From VFKE01 sp043758025 (GTDB lineage Bacteria; Verrucomicrobiota; Verrucomicrobiia; Verrucomicrobiales; Verrucomicrobiaceae), in NCBI GenBank assembly GCA_043758025.1, contig JAYVOH010000116.1:1-14412 (forward strand): a stretch of 14,412 nt of DNA, written 5' to 3'. The translations under genes and the position numbers were made by a program. Positions 1 through 7,152 of the stretch are shown piece after piece. How positions within the stretch are numbered: the first letter of the stretch is position 1; every line of letters begins with the position of its first letter. Below the pieces are notes generated by a model. The model was not told the origin of the DNA and did not search any database. It saw only the letters and a program-made list of their open reading frames with translations.

Positions 1-106
1 CAGTAGCGCCACAATCGACGCTAAACTCAAAGTTCACGACGAGCGCAAATCCGAGAGATCGTCACTCTTTTGCATCAAGTCCGACAGGCTGCTAGTGGTG
101 CCGCAA

Positions 107-1870
107 TCAGGGCTGCCGCGCCGCCAGAACGGCCTCGCCGGGAATCAGCCTCACTTTTCGCTTCGATTCGTCGTAGGCGTAAGCCCGCAGTGTAACATCT
201 TTCCCCGACGGCAGCAGTGAACGGTCCACCGGCCAGCGCCAGCCAAAGTAATGCTCATGAAATTCCCTGCGGCGCGCGGCGTGCTCAAAAAAATCCTCGG
301 GCGGTTCCGGCGGAACCAGTGCGATGATCTTCTCCGGTCCGCCAACGGGCGTCGCGGTGATCAGAACGAGGTCGGCCATACCGGACAGTTGCTTCGATAG
401 CCCGCAGGTGCCTCGCATTTCCTGGCTGTCCAGAGCAGAGGAAACCAGTCGCCAGTTGGCCCACTTGGAAGAAATCTCTGGATTCACCGGGTAACTTTCG
501 ATCGCGGCATCGCGGAACGGGACCACATCATGCAGACGGCCGTTCTCCGCCAGATACCTTGCTCCCCGTAACGTATCCGGAGACAATTCCAAGCGCCAGA
601 ACACGGACGGCAGCGGCGGCAACGCATTGATGAAATCCAGCGAAGCTTTTCGCGAAATCATTTTTTGATGAAAAAGTTCCATGCCCTGCAGGCCCGCATT
701 CCAACTGAGCGACTGTGCGACGAGCAAAACACCCAGCGCCACCGGCGCCAGCTTCTTCCACCATCCCGTTGCTGCCACCGTGCCTAGCGTCGCGACCAGC
801 ATCATGGTGCCCAGCGGCATGAAAAGCATGAACGTGCCGTAGCGCTGCGCCATTCCAGTTTCGAGTGAGGCGTGAAACCTGCCGATGCAGATGGCCGCAG
901 CATTGAGCATCGCCCAAAAGCCAAACGCCAGCCAAGGCCAGGACTGGCGTAGAAGCACCGCATCGCGACGGCGCAACAGAACCCAGCCGACTGCTGAAAA
1001 GGCCATCAGCATGACCACGCCCCACACGGCGCACAGCGTCACCGGCTCCATGGCGGTGCCCCGCCCCAGCGTGTGGCCGAGCATGGCGAGGACATACTGC
1101 AGGCACGCGCCCGGCCGCGCAAAAAGATCCGCAGCAGGGCTGCTTCCGCCCGCACGGCCGAAGGCGTTCAGGGCCAGCCAGCCAGCCGCGCCGCACCACA
1201 CCGCCCCAAGCAACGTGAGCGCCACCCGCACAGATGTCTTTTTTTGTTCCAGAGCCATGAAGACCGCTGGCAGCAGCAGGAAACCAGTGGCGAATCCGGT
1301 GCCAAAGGAGAAGGCCGACACCAGCGAGAGCAGCGCCGCCAATGCCCATCGCCACCAACTGACGTGTGGACTGCCAAGCAACAAAAGCCCGATCACAAGA
1401 CAGGCACCCGGGATGAAATTCTGAAAGGTGAAATCCCAGATCCATGCGTGTCCCTGAATGGCGCTGAAGATGGATAGATTGGCCAGGAACATCAGTCCCG
1501 CCCCGCGGGCGGAGCATCCGCGCCAGAGTGGACGTGACAGCACCAGCACGCCCAGCGAAATGGCGAGAGACAAAGTCCATGAAACCAGTGGCAACAGCCC
1601 GACGTCCCCATGACCGATGTGAAGCGCCAGAAAATAGAGCGCCTTGCCGATGGCGCTGGGATGCGCATTATGAGGGGCCAAAAATTCCTGCCAGCCATAA
1701 ATGCCTTCGCACCAGTCTTGATACTGCTTCACGAAAGTCCATGAATCATAATACGGAACGCGGGCCCGCCATTGCACAGTCGCCACCAGCAATGCCAGCG
1801 CGGGCAGGAAGGCAACCGCCCACAGCAGGACTGCAAAAAAATTGCCGCGTTTCTTTCCCGATTCACTCAT
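107..1870 (-). CDS. Polytopic membrane protein, putative GT-C-type glycosyltransferase (paralog 1)
   Basis: 587-residue predicted inner-membrane protein with a short cytoplasmic N terminus, a first hydrophobic segment (about residues 11-33), then a non-cytoplasmic loop with Asp42 in a PYYDSW context and an HxxHP motif (His67, His70). About ten more hydrophobic segments run to about residue 390, including a WDFTFQN-x-IPGACL stretch (145-157) and an RY pair (343-344). A soluble C-terminal domain of about 190 residues follows, ending in a YFGW...LRAYAYD pattern. An acidic residue in the first outer loop is a hallmark of GT-C glycosyltransferases that use lipid-linked sugar donors; that role is inferred. 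It is clearly homologous to the gene at 7119-8996 and more distantly to 4107-5942. I chose ATG1870 because it aligns with the internal ATG of the 7119-8996 paralog. ATG1876 and ATG1897 are in-frame alternatives, none with a good Shine-Dalgarno. It is divergent from the gene at 1973. No substrate can be assigned. Confidence 0.85.
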   Translation of the reverse strand: MSESGKKRGNFFAVLLWAVAFLPALALLVATVQWRARVPYYDSWTFVKQYQDWCEGIYGWQEFLAPHNAHPSAIGKALYFLALHIGHGDVGLLPLVSWTLSLAISLGVLVLSRPLWRGCSARGAGLMFLANLSIFSAIQGHAWIWDFTFQNFIPGACLVIGLLLLGSPHVSWWRWALAALLSLVSAFSFGTGFATGFLLLPAVFMALEQKKTSVRVALTLLGAVWCGAAGWLALNAFGRAGGSSPAADLFARPGACLQYVLAMLGHTLGRGTAMEPVTLCAVWGVVMLMAFSAVGWVLLRRRDAVLLRQSWPWLAFGFWAMLNAAAICIGRFHASLETGMAQRYGTFMLFMPLGTMMLVATLGTVAATGWWKKLAPVALGVLLVAQSLSWNAGLQGMELFHQKMISRKASLDFINALPPLPSVFWRLELSPDTLRGARYLAENGRLHDVVPFRDAAIESYPVNPEISSKWANWRLVSSALDSQEMRGTCGLSKQLSGMADLVLITATPVGGPEKIIALVPPEPPEDFFEHAARRREFHEHYFGWRWPVDRSLLPSGKDVTLRAYAYDESKRKVRLIPGEAVLAARQP

Positions 1871-1936
1871 GGCCATCGCGCTCAGTGATAACAGCATTCA
1901 CCACGCAGGCAACACGGTTCCATAAACGAATGCACT

Positions 1937-1966
1937 TTGACAACGAGCGAAGAAGTGACAGGTAAT
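1937..1966 (+). promoter_or_regulatory. Candidate sigma70-like promoter for the gene at 1973
   Basis: TTGACA at 1937-1942 matches the -35 consensus exactly. After an 18 bp spacer, GGTAAT at 1961-1966 matches the -10 hexamer at four of six positions. The predicted transcription start is about 7 bases further on, at or next to ATG1973, so the mRNA could be nearly leaderless. It lies in the divergent intergenic region between two membrane-protein genes. Assignment is by consensus only. Confidence 0.35.
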
Positions 1967-1972
1967 CGGCCT

Positions 1973-4093
1973 ATGTTCCCGGTGCTGTTGAGACGACCTT
2001 GGTTTTGGATGCTGGCGGCGGCCTCGGCGCTAATGACGACGCATGTCCTGTGGTTCATGTTCTGGTCGCGGTTCGACCAGTTGGACGACAGCGGTTACAT
2101 GCTGGCCATCCTGCGCGGAGTCGCGGGCGGTGGCCGGCTTTATGAAGACGTGTTCTCGCAATATGGTCCGTTTTATTGCATGGCCTGGCTACCGTGGTTC
2201 CGTCTCCTCGGCGCGCCGATCGATCACAATCACGCCGGACTGGGTGTCGCGGTGCTCTGGATTCTCTCCAGTGCCACCGCCGGTTGGCTGGTTCACCGTC
2301 ACACTCGCAGCGCGGGCTGGACGGCCATAACCCTCGTCTGGGCGACGTGGTCTCTCACGAGACTCGGCAGCGAACTGGCGCATCCCAAGAGCTTGGTGGC
2401 CCTGCTCTGCGCACTGCTGCTCGCAGCACTGGCGCAGTCCTGCCGCGGCCGGATGTGGTCCGGCTTCGTGCTCGCGGGCAGCATCGTCGCCGCGCTCACA
2501 CTCACAAAGATCAACACGGGTGTCTTCGCCATCATCGCCGTGGTGATGGGCAGCCTCGCCGCGTTGATCCCGCAAAAACGTCTCGTCTTGCTTGCGGGCT
2601 TGGCGATCTCCGCCATTCCGTTCGTCCTGCTGCGTCATGCCTGGGAACCGCAGGCCCGCGTCCTCCTCGGCTTATCCGTGTGGATTTCCAGCTTCATGAC
2701 GCTTCAGATCGCCACGTCACACAAGGACGACGATCCGACGCTGGCGGCGGGGATCGGCTGGAGCGGGGCGAGGATGTTTGCCATTGCGTTCACCGTGGTC
2801 GCCAGTGCGATCCTGCTAGTGACATTGGCCTGGGGCACGAGCGCGCATGCATTGCTCGACTGCGTTCTGCTGCGCCCACTGGGTTTCGCCGGTGTCTTCG
2901 AGGTTCCGCCGATATTGACCGGGATCGAGGTGCTGCCCTTGCTGGCCTCCGCCCTGTTCGCCATAGCCTGGCAAATCCCGTCGCTTCGGCGAAATCAAAC
3001 CCTGTGGCGTGGTGCGATGATTGCCGCAGTGCTCGCGGAAACCCTTTGGGATGCGCTGAACGGCTGGTTCTATCTCCTCACCGCACCAGCACTTCTCTGG
3101 CTGGCCGCAGCTGCGGATCATTCGAATCGTGAACCGCGTCAGCCCGGTTCCAGGTTGTGGCTCACGTTTGCGATCCAACTTGCCGTGTGGCAGTCGCTTT
3201 CAATTTTTCCAGTCAACGGCGCACAATCGAGCCTGCCGCGCTTCCTGTCCGCGATCGTTTTCATCCTCGGCCTGCGTGCGGCACTGTCCGGCCTGCGACG
3301 TTTCCCCGCGCGAACCGTGACTGCCGCGTTCGCCGCCGGTGTCGCCTTGCTCTGCTGGAACGCTTATCAGACCATACACGCCAATTACCTCCGGCATATC
3401 CCATTCAAGGGCACGGGTGCGGAATGGTTCCACTGGCGCGCCGATCAGGCCGCGCGGATGAACTGCGTCGCGGAAAACCTCAAGCTGCAGACCGGCCCCG
3501 TTTTTACATTCCATGGACAGCCAAGCCTCGCGCTTTGGTCGGGAAAATCCGTCACCATGGATTCCAACCGCCTGCATTTCATCCAACTGGTCAGCGACAC
3601 AGAACTTGCGGCGACACTCAAGGTCTTCGCGGACGAACCCAAGTGGTCCGCCGTGACGTTCGCAGATGGAAAATCCTTCGGTGGTGGAAAACGCATCGAG
3701 GGCGTCGCTGCGTGGCTGGAATCGCAGACAAGCCCGTGGCTTCTTGTCGGAGAATACCAAGTTCGGCTCAAACCCGGGTCTGCGGCCATTCCGCCAGTCT
3801 GCGCTGCGTGGCAGGCAAACGGAACCTGGCGCATTACGGTGCTGGCGGCGGATTCCACGACTCCAAAGAAAGGCCGGATCAGCAACGGCTCTAAAAATCT
3901 CGCGAGTTTTAAGTGGGAGGGTTTCCAATGGCAGCCGGTGCCGCACGCGCCGGGCTACGTCGAGTCGGCGGCGCCTGCTCCCGTGGCTGAGGCCCTCAAC
4001 AAAAACAACGGCCCCTACATCATCATCGCTACCACTTCCAATTGGAAAGCCTTGTTCGCTTTCCCGATCGTGCAAGTGACCGCAAAGCCGTGA
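1973..4093 (+). CDS. Polytopic membrane protein, putative GT-C/GT39-like glycosyltransferase
   Basis: 706-residue predicted inner-membrane protein. A first hydrophobic segment (about 10-31) is followed by a loop with an Asp-Asp pair (38-39, in QLDDSGY), then a G-x-LYEDVFSQYGPFY stretch around residues 54-68. Such a DD-GY plus YGPF pattern is seen in ArnT/PMT-type (GT-C fold) membrane glycosyltransferases, where the first-loop acid is catalytic. More than ten hydrophobic segments follow to about residue 470. The last roughly 230 residues are soluble and probably periplasmic. It is not closely similar to the three minus-strand membrane proteins here and lacks their C-terminal domain. ATG1973 is preferred: AGG at 1960-1962 gives a weak Shine-Dalgarno at 10 nt, and the in-frame TTG1937 falls inside a consensus TTGACA. 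It ends 13 bp before the stop of the convergent gene at 4107. Donor and acceptor are unknown. Confidence 0.85.
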   Translation: MFPVLLRRPWFWMLAAASALMTTHVLWFMFWSRFDQLDDSGYMLAILRGVAGGGRLYEDVFSQYGPFYCMAWLPWFRLLGAPIDHNHAGLGVAVLWILSSATAGWLVHRHTRSAGWTAITLVWATWSLTRLGSELAHPKSLVALLCALLLAALAQSCRGRMWSGFVLAGSIVAALTLTKINTGVFAIIAVVMGSLAALIPQKRLVLLAGLAISAIPFVLLRHAWEPQARVLLGLSVWISSFMTLQIATSHKDDDPTLAAGIGWSGARMFAIAFTVVASAILLVTLAWGTSAHALLDCVLLRPLGFAGVFEVPPILTGIEVLPLLASALFAIAWQIPSLRRNQTLWRGAMIAAVLAETLWDALNGWFYLLTAPALLWLAAAADHSNREPRQPGSRLWLTFAIQLAVWQSLSIFPVNGAQSSLPRFLSAIVFILGLRAALSGLRRFPARTVTAAFAAGVALLCWNAYQTIHANYLRHIPFKGTGAEWFHWRADQAARMNCVAENLKLQTGPVFTFHGQPSLALWSGKSVTMDSNRLHFIQLVSDTELAATLKVFADEPKWSAVTFADGKSFGGGKRIEGVAAWLESQTSPWLLVGEYQVRLKPGSAAIPPVCAAWQANGTWRITVLAADSTTPKKGRISNGSKNLASFKWEGFQWQPVPHAPGYVESAAPAPVAEALNKNNGPYIIIATTSNWKALFAFPIVQVTAKP

Positions 4094-4103
4094 ATACTTT
4101 TGT

Positions 4104-4126
4104 GGATCAGGGTTTGTTCCCGATCC
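4104..4126. terminator. Hairpin at a convergent gene junction, possible bidirectional terminator
   Basis: GGATC-A-GGG (4104-4112) pairs with CCCGATCC (4119-4126) across a 6-base loop, giving an eight-pair stem with one bulged A. It begins in the 13 bp gap after the stop at 4093 and covers the stop and last codons of the minus-strand gene. Neither strand has a clear U-tract after it, so it is not a textbook intrinsic terminator. The position between converging genes is the main argument for function. Confidence 0.3.
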
Positions 4127-5942
4127 GGCCCGAACCCACCAAGCATAACTCCAGCCGGGCGAAATCAATCGCATAAATACGAAGCACCGCTGCCGTCGCG
4201 TCTGGGCATCGCAGCCACTCCATGCGCTCCTGCACCAGCGAACCGGATCCGTCGTCAAGATCGAACTGCCACCCAATTCGCTCGTCGCTGGGATCAATGC
4301 GGGCGAGTCGGTTAAACGCGCGTGACCGGAACACGTTCATGCAGGTGCCGAGCCACCGTTCGGGCTGTCCGGGAAGTTCGATGCTAATCGCCAATGCGTC
4401 CACCGCACTCCTGCCTTTTTCGTTGACGGCCCACGCCCTGAGCGAGAATGATCCCGCAGCATTGATCTCTGCGGATACAAAACTTCCCCTGGCAAACGGC
4501 GTTGTCTTCAGTGGAGCATCCTTCACCAGCAGACTTTGCACAGTCGGAGTTCGCATCCAGCCCGCGCGATCCATGATGTCGATGTATTGTTCACGGCTGC
4601 GCTCCGAAGATTCAAGAACGATCCCTGGCAGTTTCTCCCAGCCGGGCACGGGTGCCACTTTGCGGAACATCACAGCCGCAGCCGTCCGCTTGAGGGGGGC
4701 GTTGTAGTTCACGGCCTTGGCGAAGCCGTCTGCGGCGGCTCCAAGCCAACCTACAGTCAAGAGAACCACGAGCGCGATCCATCCAACCCGACCGGCGCGC
4801 GTGCGTTCAGCACCCCACAGGACCAGCGTGGCCAGCGTCAGGGAAATCGTGAACGCCGCATAGCGGTCTTCCAGAGCGCTCGACCAGCCCGCGCCTGTTC
4901 GCGCCAGGCTGATCGCGATTCCGTTGAGCATTCCCCATCCTCCGAGTAGAACCCAGACTTGCTTCTCCCTGAGCCAGCCGAGTCCACCTCCATAGAAGCC
5001 TCGGAACAAAGCCAGTAAAAACGCCAGGAGGAAAATCGCACCAGCCAACATGCTGGACCAGTTGTGAAACCCCGATACTTCCTGGGGGGCGAGGCCCGAC
5101 CACCACATGCCGGAGGGAAGCCCCAGCACCTGAAGGAAAAACTTAAGAAACGGCCAGGGATCCGATGCCACCCTCACAGACAGCGGCCGAGTGTCCGGAT
5201 TGCTCAGATCAATACTGAGTCCATGGAGAAAGAAAAAACCGGCCACTGCCGCCAGGACTACCAGAAGACACCAAGCCCTGATCAAAGTCGACTTAGTGAC
5301 CCCGCCCAGGCCCGGTTTTTCCAGCAACAGCAAAGCGCCCGTCATCACCCAGGCCAGCACTCCATTTGGGAAACAAAAACTCGAGTAGAACGCCAGCAAC
5401 GATGCCAGCAGGATCCGAGTCACAAGTCCAAGGCGACTCCGCCAGACCACGAGGATTAAAAAGACACAGGCTACCACGAGATAGTAACAAGTCTGGATGC
5501 TGGCCATCCAGTTCATCATCTGCTGCGACGAGAGCATCACCGCGACTCCCAGAAAACCCAGCACCCAGCCGCGCCACTCTCTCGAGAGTTCGTCACCGCG
5601 CAGCAGAATGAGAAAACACGCCGCTGAAAGGATCGCAAGACCGACCACGACCAGCGCGTCCAGGCGCAGGTCCCAGTGCGCCAGTTTTGCCGTAAGCAGA
5701 TGAAACGGCAGAATGAATCCGTAGTGGCCGTTGCCGCTAGGCTCGAACATCAGCTTCCAGAGTGACTCTCCTTCGAGATGGCGAATAAGCGGTCTGGCCA
5801 CGATCACGGCGAGGTCGCCCGTCGGGAACCAGCGCGCGTAGTGCCATGCAATCCAGACTGGAATGGCTCCCAGGATCATCAAACCCCACCACAGGCGTGA
5901 GGCGAAGGCTTTTTTAGCGATGCTTTTCGGTTCAGTGTCCAA
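4107..5942 (-). CDS. Polytopic membrane protein, putative GT-C-type glycosyltransferase (paralog 2, divergent)
   Basis: 611-residue predicted inner-membrane protein with the same architecture as the genes at 107-1870 and 7119-8996: first hydrophobic segment about 17-36, then Asp43 (FPTGDLA) in the first outer loop, a GHYGF motif near residue 73, about ten further hydrophobic segments, and a DRY motif in a later loop matching the RY/RF pair of the paralogs. Its roughly 200-residue soluble C-terminal part carries an LRAWAV...LPGQPERW...GW...LRIYAID pattern. Function as an outer-face sugar transferase is inferred. No ATG lies near the N terminus. I chose TTG5942 because AAGGGTGG (5954-5947) precedes it and because it places the loop Asp at residue 43, as in the paralogs. 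TTG5978 is the longest alternative (623 residues) but has no visible Shine-Dalgarno. It is divergent from the epimerase gene at 6076 and convergent with the gene ending at 4093. Confidence 0.85.
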   Translation of the reverse strand: MDTEPKSIAKKAFASRLWWGLMILGAIPVWIAWHYARWFPTGDLAVIVARPLIRHLEGESLWKLMFEPSGNGHYGFILPFHLLTAKLAHWDLRLDALVVVGLAILSAACFLILLRGDELSREWRGWVLGFLGVAVMLSSQQMMNWMASIQTCYYLVVACVFLILVVWRSRLGLVTRILLASLLAFYSSFCFPNGVLAWVMTGALLLLEKPGLGGVTKSTLIRAWCLLVVLAAVAGFFFLHGLSIDLSNPDTRPLSVRVASDPWPFLKFFLQVLGLPSGMWWSGLAPQEVSGFHNWSSMLAGAIFLLAFLLALFRGFYGGGLGWLREKQVWVLLGGWGMLNGIAISLARTGAGWSSALEDRYAAFTISLTLATLVLWGAERTRAGRVGWIALVVLLTVGWLGAAADGFAKAVNYNAPLKRTAAAVMFRKVAPVPGWEKLPGIVLESSERSREQYIDIMDRAGWMRTPTVQSLLVKDAPLKTTPFARGSFVSAEINAAGSFSLRAWAVNEKGRSAVDALAISIELPGQPERWLGTCMNVFRSRAFNRLARIDPSDERIGWQFDLDDGSGSLVQERMEWLRCPDATAAVLRIYAIDFARLELCLVGSGRIGNKP

Positions 5943-5946
5943 ATTG

Positions 5947-5954
5947 CCACCCTT
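5947..5954 (-). promoter_or_regulatory. Ribosome binding site for TTG5942
   Basis: On the minus strand AAGGGTGG ends 4 nt before the TTG at 5942-5940, resembling AAGGAGG with one extra base. It decides the start of the membrane-protein gene, since the upstream TTG5978 lacks such a site. Confidence 0.45.
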
Positions 5955-6075
5955 GCCAGCCGCGACGGTTTCATGCAACTCAAATAAGCAAAAAACTAGG
6001 ATCCGGCCTGCGTGATTACAGCCTTGACCTGCAACCCGGTCGCTCGAAAGTGTTACGTAATTTTTTCATCAACCC

Positions 6076-7152
6076 ATGCGAATTCTTGTCACTGGAGCCT
6101 GTGGATTTGTCGGCAGCCGTATCTTGCGGAGGCTGCGCGATTCATTGGAGAAAGTCGAACTGCTCGGCCTGGACAACCTCTGCCGCGCGGGCAGCGAACG
6201 GAATCGCGCAACGCTGAAGGAACTCGGCGTAAAATTTATCCACGGTGATGTGCGCAGCGCGAGCGACTTTGAAGCGCTCCCCGCCGTAGATTGGGTCATT
6301 GATGCCGCGGCAAATCCCAGCGTGCTCGCCGGACTGGACGGGAAATCCAGCAGCCGCCAGGTGATCGAACACAACTTGCTCGGCACGGTGAACATGCTGG
6401 AGTTTTGCCGATCACGCGGCGCGGGGTTCATTCTGCTGAGCACGAGCCGTGTCTATTCCATTTTTCCGCTTTGCGCGCTGCCACTGCGCACCGGGGGCAC
6501 GCGCTTGGTGCTTGATGAAAGCAAACCTGCGCCTGCGGGTGCGTCCGCGCGGGGAATTGATGAGTCATTCTCCACCGCGCCGCCCCTTTCTCTCTACGGC
6601 GTGAGCAAGAAAATGAGCGAAGACCTCGCGCTGGAATACGCGGGCGCATTCAACATCCCGGTATGGATCAATCGCTGCGGCGTCATGGCTGGCGCGGGTC
6701 AATTCGGTCGCGCCGACCAGGGCATCGTCGCCTTCTGGATTCATTCATGGCGCGAGGGGCGGCCCCTGAAATATCTCGGCTTCGGCGGTCACGGTCATCA
6801 GGTGCGTGATGCGCTGCATCCCGACGATCTCGCTGCGCTGCTCATCAAACAAATTCAGGCCGGTTCCGGCAAACTCGATTTGCCGCGCGTGCTCAATGTC
6901 AGCGGCGGCAGCGAAAGTTCTTTCTCCCTCGCAGAACTCAACGCGTGGTGCGCAAACCGCTTTGGAAAAAAAATCACCGTGGCCCAGGACGGCAGCGAGC
7001 GGCCCTTCGACATCGCATGGCTCATCCTCGACGATGCCAAAGCCCGCGCTGCCTGGGATTGGAAGCCCGCGATCACACGTGATGCGTTGTTTGAGGAAGT
7101 GGCGCAGTTTGCAGAAACTCATGAGGACTGGATGCAGGTCTCGGCCTCATAG
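6076..7152 (+). CDS. NAD-dependent epimerase/dehydratase (SDR), CDP-paratose/tyvelose 2-epimerase-like
   Basis: 358-residue cytoplasmic extended SDR enzyme. The N-terminal Rossmann fold shows TGACGFVG (6-13, GxxGxxG), an acidic residue after strand 2 (Asp33) and GDVR (57-60). The active site shows STS (122-124) and YGVSK (Tyr174, Lys178). The C-terminal half carries a GRADQG stretch (211-216) and an FGGHGHQVRDALHPDD stretch (236-251). These resemble the RfbE family (CDP-tyvelose/CDP-paratose 2-epimerase), and total length is close to that family's roughly 340 residues. By family knowledge it would convert a nucleotide-activated sugar for surface polysaccharide; the exact sugar cannot be read off, and no other CDP-dideoxyhexose genes are in view. 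ATG6076 begins right at the first beta strand; no clear Shine-Dalgarno precedes it. Its last 34 bp overlap the convergent gene at 7119. Confidence 0.9.
   Translation: MRILVTGACGFVGSRILRRLRDSLEKVELLGLDNLCRAGSERNRATLKELGVKFIHGDVRSASDFEALPAVDWVIDAAANPSVLAGLDGKSSSRQVIEHNLLGTVNMLEFCRSRGAGFILLSTSRVYSIFPLCALPLRTGGTRLVLDESKPAPAGASARGIDESFSTAPPLSLYGVSKKMSEDLALEYAGAFNIPVWINRCGVMAGAGQFGRADQGIVAFWIHSWREGRPLKYLGFGGHGHQVRDALHPDDLAALLIKQIQAGSGKLDLPRVLNVSGGSESSFSLAELNAWCANRFGKKITVAQDGSERPFDIAWLILDDAKARAAWDWKPAITRDALFEEVAQFAETHEDWMQVSAS

Noticed and set aside
2..218. Plus-strand frame open from the window edge to a TGA at 216-218, possible end of an upstream gene
   Set aside because: It overlaps the well-supported minus-strand gene by about 110 bp and shows no recognisable protein features; likely a shadow frame. 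Positions 1-106 hold nothing else I can support.
885..1424. Long plus-strand open frame opposite the first membrane-protein gene
   Set aside because: High-GC antisense shadow: low-complexity, charged, no domain-like pattern, while the opposite strand encodes a protein with a clear paralog.
1870..1915. Weak TTGCCT ... TATCAC promoter on the minus strand for the gene at 107-1870
   Set aside because: Only three and four matches to the two hexamers; not distinguishable from chance.
6024..6060. TTGACC at 6024-6029 as a -35 box for the epimerase gene
   Set aside because: No acceptable -10 hexamer at 16-19 bp; the TACGTA element further on would need a spacer of about 24 bp.
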